From contig JAFSDH010000002.1 of assembly GCA_017436345.1 (NCBI GenBank), forward strand, positions 1 to 64,000: DNA of 64,000 bases, given 5' to 3'. The notes beneath the pieces are model-generated. The model was not told the DNA's origin. It saw only the letters and a list, made by a program, of their open reading frames with translations, and ran no database searches. Below, one piece after another: positions 48,101 to 56,040 of this stretch. The position numbers and the translations under genes were made by a program. Source of the DNA: Bacilli bacterium (GTDB lineage: Bacteria; Bacillota_I; Bacilli_A; RF39; UBA660). Positions within the stretch are counted from its first letter, which is position 1. The number at the start of each line of letters is the position of its first letter.

Positions 48101-50433
48101 CAGTAACTAAAAATGTTGATAATCGTTTATACTTACTAGCAGGTAAAAATTTAAATGTATCACAAAATGAAGCTGTTACAGATTATGGAGTTGTATCTGG
48201 TATGACATTCTTAGGAATGTATCAAACGTATTCAAGCGGTTCATATGTATATGGAATGTATGATGAAAGTAAAAGTTATGGATCTAGCGCATCCGGAGGA
48301 GATGTTATAACAGGAGGTTCATATGTATTAGGTCTACATCAACTTAATCATGATATTACAGTTGATGGTTACTATACAAACTACATTGATGATGATTATA
48401 CAGTACTAACTACTGCGTATGTTGTTCCAACTCCACCAGATTCAAACTACTATATGTGGACAATTGGTACGGCATCAATAAATTATTCATTTCATTTAAC
48501 AGCATCTAAATATTCATCACTTGGTACATATGAATTATCGTTAAAAGATTTCTCTAAAGGAAATACTATCTTTAATGTCATTGGTTTTAATCCTGACGGT
48601 TTAAGACCCGGTGTTGAATTAATTGAGCCAACTAGTGTACCAAAACTAGCTGAAACAACAGAAGCTGCAAATAATACATTAGGTTTATCAATGAAAACTG
48701 AAACAACAGAATGGACAAAACATGGAACAACAAAATTCTATACAAATAAAAATCCAAATCATGAAGGTGATAAAACATATTCAACAGATAACCAAACAGT
48801 AGCCCCTTCATTAATGTTTTATTTGTATCATGCCAAAAATATTGCAGCTAATGAAGAATTGGGTACAGTTGTTATCTCTCTTCAAGCAATGAGTCCTAAA
48901 AATGAAATTGAATATGAAACACAATTAATAACTATATCAGTTACAATTGATACAAAAGATTATGATGATGGAAATAGTTATGATGCTAGTATTACATATT
49001 CTAAAAAGTATGAAATGCCATCAGCTACTAGTGTAAATATTACTAATAAGAGTCAATTTACATCATATTTTGCATTGTTTGCTGAGGCAAATGATGAAGA
49101 CTATTTTTATGGACGTAATAATGAATATTATCATACCTTAATATCTAATTATGCATTACCAGTAGGAACACAAATAACAATGATTGATTATGGTGCTAAT
49201 GAAACTAATCCAAACTTTTATTATTATACAGTTACTCAAGATATCTATAATGAAAAAGTAAGACAACTCCAACAAGAAGATGAAATAACATATTTATTGT
49301 CTGATTTTATCAAAATGGATTCAACTTCCGAAAATAATAGATATAATGATGCTAATAATAATACCTTGTATTATCATGAAAATATAAATTATGTCATGGA
49401 AGAGTTTATCTTTATTTTTGATTTTAAAGATACAGAAAATGTTGGTGAAAAACTAGAAAATACGATTTTATTCGAGCTAAGAAATAAAGAAGATCGTACA
49501 ATTCTTTCTGTATTAGGTATTCGTCAAGGATTGATGGTTTATAATTTATACGAATCAAGTAATATTGTTTTAAATGAAGAACTTATTATGGATAATAATT
49601 ATTTATATTATGATACTGCTAAAAAAACATCATATCGTACTTCAATTGGTTATAACCAAACTGAATCTCGTCAATCAATCATTGATACTAACTATGAAAG
49701 TAGTAGTATGGGAATAAATATAAAGTTATATGATAAAACTGGTACACAAGTATCATCTTCACAACTAAGTAGTACAACAATTACAATTGATAATCAAACA
49801 TACTATGTTGATAGTAATGGAGTATTTAGAATTAAACTAGCTGATAAAGTATCTAACTTAACTAAAGAAATGTCCATTACTACTGGTATATCACTACCAA
49901 CTGGAAATTATAAGATGGAAATATCATTATTTGCATCAAATGATGGTCTTCATAATAGTAGTGATAAAGGTGCTACAATAAAAGAAATTGATTTAATTGT
50001 AGTTGGTAATAATAATTTGATAATTGCTGATGCTGAAGATACATCAAAATTAGTAATTGGTAAAACTGGTTTAAATATGGCTAATAGCAAAGAAGAAAAA
50101 ATTATTATTCAATACTCTTCAGTTTTAGAAAAACCTAATATAAGAATGACGGTTTATAAAAGAGATACAACAACATCTACAACAAATAATTATACTGAAT
50201 ATGATGCTGGTAAACTATTTACTAATAGCTTTAGTTTTCCACCAGTTCCTTATTCACCACAATCTACATACGAATATAATGTTACTACAAATCCAGAAGC
50301 GATAAATGAACTAACATATACTCTTGAAAATGAACTGGAAAGTGGTACATATAAAATAATGTTTAGACTTTATGATGGAAATCAAATAATAGATGAAGAT
50401 TATGTTTATATTATTATAAGGAAAAACGTTTAA
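42169..50433 (+). CDS. Giant exported beta-helix surface protein (2754 aa)
   Basis: The protein starts with a signal/anchor helix (about 6-32), followed by WSGEIATSFDGGNGTKENPY and QISRGEELAYF, the entry motif of beta-helical adhesins with GLUG-like repeats (about 45-300). A tandem pair of Cys modules follows at about 540-710 (SGLCLSSGGCSYYGL and SGTCTTTAGCTYYKL). About 24 copies of a short repeat with a (Y/F)GG(G/S)N turn occupy about 1005-1874. They are interrupted at about 1528-1666 by a domain resembling family 2 cellulose-binding modules (TNTIPANGSYSFEFYTG). The rest (about 1900-2754) is beta-rich. There is no LPxTG/PNT sorting signal and no C-terminal helix, so attachment is not by sortase. 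It probably forms a long rod. The ATG at 42169 follows AGGTGA. Confidence 0.82.
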   Translation: MKNQRELKRKIVLSIFFLVLMIVGICSKLAPTSFSEFNTIENTWSGEIATSFDGGNGTKENPYQISRGEELAYFKSLIEGENSSLYIDKYYVLTDNINMGNLAFYPIGIGDKIFKGSIDGQGYSITNITLTEETKEEDESVAGLFTKLDNATIKNININAIVIELKEQDNLYVGALAGLTNNTILENIAFSNVKINILENENVKDINTINIGGISGYDKDSTLKNIYVNNKVIYKDKEKKGSLFGWTNIEEVSNVIINSDTELNSTNNKTINGTYLLEEVPKDILDTLNKDLTTDYYWVYENNSFHLYKEEIVLYEEVINVENVKATITPHASGIDGNTVYVNDLEADKNYYIGLNYTTSESGTLPTTASKNLYNDNNLVKVQITYDATTTTNGETITGSVSLDEPQNKYVYYKTYPVNNNGTSSLNDDFIKIELIDNPFTNRPSGLGFNGWTTNYSGAKISIDTTIYVRYVEIPITYNDNLPEDIVIDFKAKWTTADVEYIESNSSSALTNAIGRFNDASLQELNTKIEHRHETPIYGDIYDIDMSGYYRYETISRWRSYPSGSRNASGDTVSGLCLSSGGCSYYGLVDDETYNGSDTYYEWSGNAWTVVDINSLEIPIVDYEVSYTYTDLLSTTDNMSSYFERVIISRGNSYAGYYNANGEYQESGTCTTTAGCTYYKLLQYYNEQGEENTYNTNKTYYYLVTRDTNIMVLNVNLSYSWAGNQSKPLTFTGLYNGTLNNVTWTVTSTYVRANDDLVIENMRISGGTDAAETTPTTATGNTTSKYFYGGWNNVKIGRGITRNGNYINFSVAMGGINTNTGSSSSITEYRFVVESGYYSTLSLTGGASTRTVYINGEGIYGNDYDRVKEDNTKLDVYFCASGSWGNNVYKSGATSIAMHQRIKSGNFGSRRPTSTNSSASDYSYGIYVGGRNSGGNYTAREAIVEGGWIYNLIGGPIAQSSNQNYNDSYIYVKGGTVDIIIGGAGRTTTYGNRIIQVTGGTISYSVFGGSNGITSDTSGDQAGKLTGTPYIYIGGDATIGNSTYVANNNTVFGIESGSVFGVGNGRSGTDTIGTAENSYIIIDGEANILRNVYGGGNYGAVGISTTKSTSTTEINVLGGTVQGAIFGGGNRSGSGSTSKTSAITINQKGGIVGNIYGGSNEAGTTYGSVTINALGGTVNNDIYGGGYGGRSNSSNGTYVRDKINIKIGDKSDSIIPTINGSVYGGSAFGSVNGTSNSTSVSSNGVEITVNEGVIKKSLFGGGKGNNTYTPYVMGNILITINDSNIADIFGGNDAAGTPNGTIDIHLKGGTIGRVFGGGNNASVKTNNIYLEGSTCTSIFGGSNASGTVTTSNIKTTSGSVDTIYGGNNTAGNTVTSNIIIDGATIKNAVYGGGNLAETETTNVTLNKSFIPNVFGGGANANISNATNIRLNGSIIGNLYGGSNAGGNVGKTTITIDNGYAGTVFGGNNEAGLSTTTNITLNNGIVNSMYGGGNKVGVTTSNITLNNGTSNNVYGGSNQSGDVTTTNITAPKSNDTTYSNDVLSMNVTNEKSYDVAPYASSSKVNVTISNSSSTPITKWEAYIITTETSLANNWSQSAITPLTNSFVIDETNQYWGTNTIPANGSYSFEFYTGNPGPANEFNILGYYIVGYDASGNKYVMSQNDGLNVQELYGGNNLGGTTTTPNITLNKGNYNNIYGGGNQAITNANPTVNVLDINVENSIYGGGNQATVLGNTIVNVNGNTSVGKNVFGGGNHGAIGELSSDDSSSVVNISGAVIGGNVYGGCNTSVVYGTTKVNIGKEAANLDNSTIGNIQIAGTVFGGGEANESGSEVYDFSFISVTQGIDILIDGTGYDTNNLEFKISGSIFGSGNASSSAGPSNIYIQKLGTRKKPNSSISIQRADIVTLDNSAIELVGTTDRTNEYSNIKYSLNRIKKLKIKNNSAILLRENANMLQEFASLVDINGKEEKATVTIDDSSKTVTKNVDNRLYLLAGKNLNVSQNEAVTDYGVVSGMTFLGMYQTYSSGSYVYGMYDESKSYGSSASGGDVITGGSYVLGLHQLNHDITVDGYYTNYIDDDYTVLTTAYVVPTPPDSNYYMWTIGTASINYSFHLTASKYSSLGTYELSLKDFSKGNTIFNVIGFNPDGLRPGVELIEPTSVPKLAETTEAANNTLGLSMKTETTEWTKHGTTKFYTNKNPNHEGDKTYSTDNQTVAPSLMFYLYHAKNIAANEELGTVVISLQAMSPKNEIEYETQLITISVTIDTKDYDDGNSYDASITYSKKYEMPSATSVNITNKSQFTSYFALFAEANDEDYFYGRNNEYYHTLISNYALPVGTQITMIDYGANETNPNFYYYTVTQDIYNEKVRQLQQEDEITYLLSDFIKMDSTSENNRYNDANNNTLYYHENINYVMEEFIFIFDFKDTENVGEKLENTILFELRNKEDRTILSVLGIRQGLMVYNLYESSNIVLNEELIMDNNYLYYDTAKKTSYRTSIGYNQTESRQSIIDTNYESSSMGINIKLYDKTGTQVSSSQLSSTTITIDNQTYYVDSNGVFRIKLADKVSNLTKEMSITTGISLPTGNYKMEISLFASNDGLHNSSDKGATIKEIDLIVVGNNNLIIADAEDTSKLVIGKTGLNMANSKEEKIIIQYSSVLEKPNIRMTVYKRDTTTSTTNNYTEYDAGKLFTNSFSFPPVPYSPQSTYEYNVTTNPEAINELTYTLENELESGTYKIMFRLYDGNQIIDEDYVYIIIRKNV
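45184..47790 (+). repeat. Coding repeat array: about 24 beta-helix turns with YGGGN/FGGSN motif
   Basis: Units of roughly 28-40 residues contain N-(I/V)-(Y/F)-G-G-(G/S)-N, such as VYGGGNYGAVG, IFGGGNRSGSG, IYGGSNEAGTT and VFGGGNNASVK. At DNA level the unit carries recurring TATGGTGG or TTTGGTGG followed by AAAT. The array is split by a unique domain at 46750-47165. It lies within one open frame, so it is protein repeat structure, not CRISPR. Confidence 0.88.
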
Positions 50434-50459
50434 AACATTCACGGAAGTGAATGTTTTTC
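50432..50459 (+). terminator. Terminator after the giant gene
   Basis: AAAACATTCAC (50432-50442) pairs with GTGAATGTTTT (50447-50457) around GGAA. Confidence 0.85.
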
Positions 50460-50479
50460 TTTGTAAAATGACTTTTTTA

Positions 50480-50508
50480 TTGTATTTAAATTGAGACAAT
50501 GATATACT
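50480..50508 (+). promoter_or_regulatory. Promoter of the inactive signal-peptidase homologue
   Basis: TTGTAT (50480-50485), 17 bp and TATACT (50503-50508) lie 15 bp before the ATG. Confidence 0.68.
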
Positions 50509-50523
50509 AGAAGTGGTGATAAT

Positions 50524-51051
50524 ATGAAGAGCATATTAAAAATTCTGTTGGGTATCTTAGAAATAGCTATCATAATATTTGCTATCTTTATGGTTGCTAC
50601 AGTATTTATGAGAAACGAATATGGTTATACTCAATTTGGTGATAAAACATGGATTATAATTGATGATATGAATATTGCTGAGTTACCACATTATACTAGT
50701 GGAGATTTAGTAATTATAGAAAAAGTTTTATATAACGATGTTAATGTTGGTGATGAACTTTACTATTATGATACAATTAATGAACAATATATAGTTAGAA
50801 GTGGTATTGTAAAAACTAAAGCAGGGGATAATAGAAGTGCTTTATATACTTTTGAAGGTGAAAAATCTACTGCTGTTGCTGGTGAAAGATTATTAGGAGA
50901 ATATTCATCATCTCATTCTAATATGGGAAAAATATTAGGATTTTTACAATCAACAGCTGGCTTCTTAATATTTGTAATTTTACCAATATTAGTCTTATTC
51001 ATCTATCAAGTTTATAACTTAGTAATGATATTAAAATATGACAAAGAATAA
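50524..51051 (+). CDS. Signal-peptidase homologue lacking the catalytic residues
   Basis: This 175-aa protein has the SipW layout: N-terminal helix (about 5-28), beta domain and C-terminal helix (about 140-168). The catalytic Ser-Met is replaced: the active paralogues read ASGSM or ATGSM while this one reads IIDDM (Asp48 at the serine position). The THR motif with the catalytic His reads IVRSG. The later GDNRSA still resembles GDxN. It is therefore probably catalytically dead and may act as a scaffold, substrate receptor or regulator of the two active paralogues. A TasA-like gene follows. Confidence 0.78.
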   Translation: MKSILKILLGILEIAIIIFAIFMVATVFMRNEYGYTQFGDKTWIIIDDMNIAELPHYTSGDLVIIEKVLYNDVNVGDELYYYDTINEQYIVRSGIVKTKAGDNRSALYTFEGEKSTAVAGERLLGEYSSSHSNMGKILGFLQSTAGFLIFVILPILVLFIYQVYNLVMILKYDKE

Positions 51052-51086
51052 GAAAGTGTTATAAATCATAACATTTTCTTTTTTTT
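51051..51086 (+). terminator. Terminator after the inactive peptidase homologue
   Basis: AGAAAGTGTTAT (51051-51062) pairs with ATAACATTTTCT (51068-51079) with one wobble pair, and a T run follows. TGCTATAAT (to 51096) is the next extended -10. Confidence 0.75.
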
Positions 51087-51115
51087 ATGCTATAATTTAT
51101 TATAGGAGGGATACG

Positions 51116-51700
51116 ATGAAAGATAAGAAAAACAAATTTTTATTATTAGTAATAATCTCTATTTTTGCATTGTATTTCTTAAGCAATGAAACATATACAG
51201 CATATGAATCAGAAGTTAATAATCAAGTAGGACTAGCTGTTGCTGATTGGAAAATAGAAATAGATGGTCAAGATATTGCTAGATCAACAGAAGATATATC
51301 ACTAAGTAATATTACTTGGGAATCTACTCATACTAATCAATCAACAGTTGCTCCAGGAAGCAAAGGTGTTGTTACAATTAATATTGATCCAACAACAACA
51401 GAAGTGGCAATTAAATATAGTATTAGTTTTTCTGATCATACCTCAAATCCAGATTGCTTACTTACCGTAACTTCGATTTATTTAGAAGAAGAAAAATTAG
51501 AAAAAATAAATGATAATACTTATTCTGGAATCATAACTTTAGATCAAATTAAAAATAAAACAGTAAAAGTATTAAAAATACATGTTGAATGGGTAAATGA
51601 TGAAGCTAATAATGATATAGATACTCAAATAGGATTAAATGAATCTGAAGCAAACTATTTAAATCTTGAATTTATGGCAGAACAATACTTAGGAGAATAA
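51116..51700 (+). CDS. TasA/camelysin-like exported protein
   Basis: This 194-aa protein has a hydrophobic helix (about 7-22), then ETYTAYESEVNNQVGLAVADWKIE, a SipW-type signal end. Its beta domain contains TVAPGSKGVVTINIDPTTTEVAIKYSI and ends LKIHVEWVND. The layout matches 36410-36991 closely: both share (L/V)A-x-W-x-I-x-(L/I), then APG-x-x-G and a late V-(K/E)-W. It is a probable minor fibre subunit or assembly factor. AGGAGGG precedes the ATG, and it heads a three-gene run with 51715 and 52349. Confidence 0.75.
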   Translation: MKDKKNKFLLLVIISIFALYFLSNETYTAYESEVNNQVGLAVADWKIEIDGQDIARSTEDISLSNITWESTHTNQSTVAPGSKGVVTINIDPTTTEVAIKYSISFSDHTSNPDCLLTVTSIYLEEEKLEKINDNTYSGIITLDQIKNKTVKVLKIHVEWVNDEANNDIDTQIGLNESEANYLNLEFMAEQYLGE

Positions 51701-51714
51701 AGAAAGGTGATTTT

Positions 51715-52341
51715 ATGAAAAGATCTATAAACATTTTTTTTCATAATATAAGAGAATTAAAAAGAAATAAAAAAATCATATATCGATTTCGATTCTTAAT
51801 ATTATCTCTATTCTTTTTAACTATAATTTCCTTTGGTTTATTTTCATTAATAAAGTCATATGCATCATTTCAATCAAATGCTAAATTATCTTTAGATATT
51901 CAAACAGCTATGTATGTAGTTGATGTTGGTGAAATGTCTTTTAATATTGATTTAGATCGTATTGTTCCATCAGAAGATCCATATATATATACGTTTAGTA
52001 TTTCAAACTTTGACTCAGAAAAAAGAACAGACGTTGATTTAGAATATACTCTAAGTATTCAAACAACAACTAATTTACCACTAAAATATCGCCTATATTA
52101 TGATGGCTATAATCTTGCTGAAAAAGGAATTATTACATCTTCTGAATTAAGACAAGATGAAGATGATAGTTGGTATAATTATTTTAATATAAATCAAAAA
52201 TATGAATTTACATATAAAGAAAATCAAACTAATATTTATTATTTAGTAATTGATTTCCCAGTAAACTATAAAGATACTATTGAATATAGTGATGCTGTTG
52301 AAAATATTCAAGTAATAATTGATTCAAAACAAATACTTTAG
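51715..52341 (+). CDS. TasA-like exported protein, long signal
   Basis: This 208-aa protein has a basic N-terminus, a membrane helix (about 27-46) and KSYASFQSNAKLSLDIQTAMY, again the A-x-F SipW-type junction. Its beta domain contains IVPSEDPYIYTFSISNFDSEKRTDVDLEYTLSI, a strand pair typical of the TasA fold. It is placed between two related genes and overlaps none (14 nt after the first). AAAGGTGAT precedes the ATG. Confidence 0.7.
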   Translation: MKRSINIFFHNIRELKRNKKIIYRFRFLILSLFFLTIISFGLFSLIKSYASFQSNAKLSLDIQTAMYVVDVGEMSFNIDLDRIVPSEDPYIYTFSISNFDSEKRTDVDLEYTLSIQTTTNLPLKYRLYYDGYNLAEKGIITSSELRQDEDDSWYNYFNINQKYEFTYKENQTNIYYLVIDFPVNYKDTIEYSDAVENIQVIIDSKQIL

Positions 52342-52348
52342 GAGTTTT

Positions 52349-53311
52349 ATGAAAAGAAAAAAGTTTAAATTAAAAAAAATTAAGTTGAACAAAAAACAAA
52401 AACTAATAGCTATTTTAATAGCTCTTTTCATAGTGACATTAACTCTTGTAACAACTTTCGGTAGATATGCTTATAATTTATATCAAAATTATATATTAGA
52501 AAGTCAAGGCTTTTATTTTAACTCATCAGTTATGTCAATGAATGGTTCAAAACACAGTATTAATAACTGGGATGGAGTTAATGCTTATCCAATATCAATT
52601 GACTTAAATAATAAAAAAAATGATTTATTATGGACTAAGAGTGACATAACTTACGATATAACAGTGGAATGTTCATCAAACATTAGGTGTGTACTAAATA
52701 AAACAGAAGGAGTTATTTATAGTGATACTCAGGTTGATAGTTATACTATAACGATTTATCCAGTTGGAAACTTTACTGAAAATCAAACTGCTGAAGTAAA
52801 AACAACAGCTAAATCAACATATCCATATGTTAAAGAATTATCTACTACTTATAATATTGGAATTGAAACATCTAATTTCTCTTATAAAATAACTGATAGT
52901 GTTGGTTCTAAATACTTAGTCTTAGAATTAACTAACGCTTTTACTTATTACAAAGTTCAAACAGCTTTTGGTAACTATAAAGTTGGAGATAATATTTCTA
53001 TTGATGAATATAATTCTTTAACAACTACCCAAAAAGCTAATTGTTTGTCTGCCAGAGTTACATTAAAGTTTAATCCAAATGATTTACTTTTAGATATGAC
53101 TGATACTACATATAAAAATAGATTAAGTAATTCTCAAACTACAACAATTATGGATAGTTATCAATATGTTACAGGCTTTCAATTTAAAATGGATGCTAGT
53201 TCCAATAATAAAATAATATTTTATAAGACAGATTCATCTAAGAATTATACATATCCATCAAATTCAAATTCAATTATTGAAGTTAGTACTTATACAGTAG
53301 ATGATATATAA
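52349..53311 (+). CDS. Exported beta-rich protein of the TasA-type locus
   Basis: This 320-aa protein has a strongly basic N-terminus, a helix (about 17-37) and TTFGRYAYNLYQNYILESQGFYFNS. An extracellular domain with one close Cys pair (VECSSNIRCVL) follows. GFYFNSSVMS after a signal helix resembles a pilin- or TasA-like mature start, but no firm family is recognised. The start is ATG 52349 after AGGAG; an earlier in-frame ATG at 52319 lies inside the preceding gene. It is cotranscribed with the two genes before it and closed by a terminator. Confidence 0.65.
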   Translation: MKRKKFKLKKIKLNKKQKLIAILIALFIVTLTLVTTFGRYAYNLYQNYILESQGFYFNSSVMSMNGSKHSINNWDGVNAYPISIDLNNKKNDLLWTKSDITYDITVECSSNIRCVLNKTEGVIYSDTQVDSYTITIYPVGNFTENQTAEVKTTAKSTYPYVKELSTTYNIGIETSNFSYKITDSVGSKYLVLELTNAFTYYKVQTAFGNYKVGDNISIDEYNSLTTTQKANCLSARVTLKFNPNDLLLDMTDTTYKNRLSNSQTTTIMDSYQYVTGFQFKMDASSNNKIIFYKTDSSKNYTYPSNSNSIIEVSTYTVDDI

Positions 53312-53333
53312 AGATGCCAAGCATCTTTTTTTC
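53310..53333 (+). terminator. Terminator after the three-gene TasA-type run
   Basis: AAAGATGC (53310-53317) pairs with GCATCTTT (53321-53328) around CAA, and a T run follows. Confidence 0.78.
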
Positions 53334-53401
53334 TTTATATATAATTGAATTATATATCTTTATTATGATATAATTTATGTTAGAGTAGAATGGTGATAAT
53401 T

Positions 53402-54475
53402 ATGGGAATAATTGATAAATATTTTGAATTTAAGAAAAATGTATTACTAAGTTATAATGAAATATTTTTTGATAATGAAAAAAATGCTAATAAATATTTA
53501 TTATCTTTTATAGAAACATATATTAATACCTATTATTTCCATTTATTAGATACTTATTATGATACAGAAGTATTGGCTTTTGATGATAAAATCATGATAA
53601 AAGAACTTCAAGGAAAAAGATTAGAATTACTAGATGAAATAGATAAAACTTTAACGGAAGAAGAAATATCTAAACAAAAGAACTTAATTGAAAAATGTTA
53701 TAAGTTTTCTTTTATATCTATTATTATTGATTTAACTAATTATACTTATTGTAATAAAATAAGTGATTTTAGAGATACACTTAAACAAGTACTTATTGAA
53801 AATAAAAGACTAATAGAAACTACAGATGAATTAATAGAAAAATTAAGTGTCTTAGTAAAAGATAATGTTACTAAAGAAAGAAAATTCTTTTTAGGATTAA
53901 AAAATGATACTTTTGATATTAGTTATTATAGTTATAAGGATAGTAGTACTAATTTTATTGTAGAATTAGATTATCAAATTGATCAATTAGAAAGAAATTA
54001 TACTAAAAAAGTATTAGAAAAAAATTATAATAGCCCAAGAATATCATATGAAAAATTAATCGCAACAACTAATCTAGTCCAAATAGATTTATTAAATAGA
54101 ATTTTAAGAAATAAAAAGATAAATCATTATTTTATTAATTGTCCTTTAGAACACATTCATAAAAAAGAAACTTTAGAAGAAATAGTAACTAATTTTTCTA
54201 ATCCGAGAGTAAAAAACAATGTTGTTTTTATAATTAATTATAATGATTATATATCTAATAAATCATTATTTAAAAATTTAAAAGAATATAAGTTTGCTTT
54301 ATTAGTAGATTTAACAAGAACAATGGCATTAGATAAAAAACTAGATGAAATAGATTCATATGACATATTTAGTTATGTAATTATAAATGGTATTAAAAAA
54401 GCCGATTATCAATTAGTTGAAAATTATATCATGCATGGTAAAGAAATGTTTATGAATGAATTTAATATGATGTAA
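53402..54475 (+). CDS. 357-aa cytoplasmic protein, unknown function, linked to the AAA+ gene
   Basis: This soluble, mixed helical protein has no signal or membrane segment. The last 110 residues (NKKINHYFINCPLEHIHKKETLE, NNVVFIINYNDYISNK, YKFALLVDLTRTMALDKKLDEID) alternate strands and helices like a small Rossmann-type domain. No catalytic motif is recognised. An extended -10 TGATATAAT ends at 53374. It lies 11 nt upstream of the McrB-like AAA+ gene and is probably cotranscribed with it and the DUF2357 gene. Confidence 0.65.
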   Translation: MGIIDKYFEFKKNVLLSYNEIFFDNEKNANKYLLSFIETYINTYYFHLLDTYYDTEVLAFDDKIMIKELQGKRLELLDEIDKTLTEEEISKQKNLIEKCYKFSFISIIIDLTNYTYCNKISDFRDTLKQVLIENKRLIETTDELIEKLSVLVKDNVTKERKFFLGLKNDTFDISYYSYKDSSTNFIVELDYQIDQLERNYTKKVLEKNYNSPRISYEKLIATTNLVQIDLLNRILRNKKINHYFINCPLEHIHKKETLEEIVTNFSNPRVKNNVVFIINYNDYISNKSLFKNLKEYKFALLVDLTRTMALDKKLDEIDSYDIFSYVIINGIKKADYQLVENYIMHGKEMFMNEFNMM

Positions 54476-54486
54476 GGAGAGTAGTT

Positions 54487-56025
54487 ATGACAAAATTTAT
54501 TAATTTCTTATATGAATTTATGTCAGTCTTCTTTGAAGGAATAAAATCTATTGTATTAGGAATAGGAAAAGGTATTGTTCAAATATTTAATATTCCAGGA
54601 TATATAGAAATAATAAATTTTTATAAAGAAGAATTTGGTATAGCACAGTGGATATTAGCTGTTATTGCAATTGTTGTAATGATTGTTATATTAGGATTAA
54701 TAATATTACTTGTATACTTCTTAGTAAGAAAATATGTAAGATTTAGAAAAACCCTTGTTGAACAAGAAGGAATGCTTGAAGAAATAGGAGAATTAAATAA
54801 AAAAGTAAAAGATTTAGTAGAAGAAAAAGAAAAGATTTTAGCTATGAAAGTATCGCAAATGGGACTTAAACCTAGTGATAAACCTGAAGTAGAAACACCA
54901 ACAGAAGAAACAGAAGACGCTGAAGGAGAAATAGTTGATGATGATAATATAAGATTTACTAAGTTAAATTCTATTGATGAAGAATATAAAGATTATAAAG
55001 TTCAAGTATATAATAATACTTTTACGTTAGAAGAATTAGTTGAAATTTTTAGAAATTTTGCTGCTTCTAAATTAAGATTATATTATACATCTGAAATGAT
55101 AAGATTATTTATTTCAGCCTTATCATGTACGAGATTAGTTATCTTACAAGGGATATCTGGGACAGGGAAAACTTCCCTTGCTTATGCTTGGGGTAAATTT
55201 ATAAAAAAAGATGCCATAATCGCATCAGTACAACCGTCATGGCGTGATCGTACCGAGTTATTTGGTTATTTCAACGAATTTACTAAAAAGTTCAACGAAA
55301 CAGAAATTTTAAAAAAGATGTATGAAGCAAATTACAACGATGATGTATATGTAGCTGTTCTAGACGAAATGAACATCGCTCGTGTTGAATATTATTTTGC
55401 TGAAATGTTATCAATTCTAGAAATGCCAAGCCGTGATGAATGGATTGTTGAATTAGTACCAAGTAGTTGGCCAACAGACCCTAAAAAATTAGTAGATGGA
55501 AAACTTCGTATTCCAGATAATATGTGGTATATAGGTACAATCAATAACGATGACTCAACATTTGCTGTAACAGATAAAGTTTATGACCGTGCTTTACCTA
55601 TTGATATTAATGATAAAGGACAAGCATTTGATCCAATTCCAACAGATGCTATGAATATAAATAGTAGTTATCTAGAAGGATTATTTAAAAAAGCAAAAGA
55701 AAAAAATCCATTATCCGATGAAATGAATAAAAAGATTGAAGAAATGGATGATTACGTAATAAAGCACTTCCGTATTGCTTTTGGTAACCGTATTGTTAAA
55801 CAAATGAAAGACTTTGTTGCAACGTATGTCGAATGTGGTGGTACAGAAGTAGATGGAGTAGACTATTTCATAGCTAGAAAAATATTAAGAAAATTTGAGC
55901 AATTAAATCTAGCGTACATTCGTGATGAAATAGATGGATATATTAAATTCTTAGATCAAGAATTTGGTAAAGAACATTTTAAAGAATGTAAAGAATATTT
56001 ATTAAGACTTAAGAAAATGGTTTAG
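54487..56025 (+). CDS. Membrane-anchored McrB-like AAA+ ATPase
   Basis: This 512-aa protein has an N-terminal amphipathic region and one membrane helix (about 53-80). A coiled coil (about 85-120) and an acidic linker follow. The AAA+ domain of McrB type shows Walker A LQGISGTGKTSLAYAWGKF (about 220-238), Walker B VAVLDEMNIARVEYYF (about 288-303), sensor MWYIGTINNDDSTF and the Arg in DKVYDRALPIDI. McrB normally feeds a nuclease McrC; here the next gene is a DUF2357 protein without an obvious nuclease part. The membrane anchor and the surrounding export genes suggest it remodels envelope or secretion components rather than restricting DNA. Confidence 0.82.
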   Translation: MTKFINFLYEFMSVFFEGIKSIVLGIGKGIVQIFNIPGYIEIINFYKEEFGIAQWILAVIAIVVMIVILGLIILLVYFLVRKYVRFRKTLVEQEGMLEEIGELNKKVKDLVEEKEKILAMKVSQMGLKPSDKPEVETPTEETEDAEGEIVDDDNIRFTKLNSIDEEYKDYKVQVYNNTFTLEELVEIFRNFAASKLRLYYTSEMIRLFISALSCTRLVILQGISGTGKTSLAYAWGKFIKKDAIIASVQPSWRDRTELFGYFNEFTKKFNETEILKKMYEANYNDDVYVAVLDEMNIARVEYYFAEMLSILEMPSRDEWIVELVPSSWPTDPKKLVDGKLRIPDNMWYIGTINNDDSTFAVTDKVYDRALPIDINDKGQAFDPIPTDAMNINSSYLEGLFKKAKEKNPLSDEMNKKIEEMDDYVIKHFRIAFGNRIVKQMKDFVATYVECGGTEVDGVDYFIARKILRKFEQLNLAYIRDEIDGYIKFLDQEFGKEHFKECKEYLLRLKKMV

Positions 56026-56040
56026 TAAAGGAGGTATATT

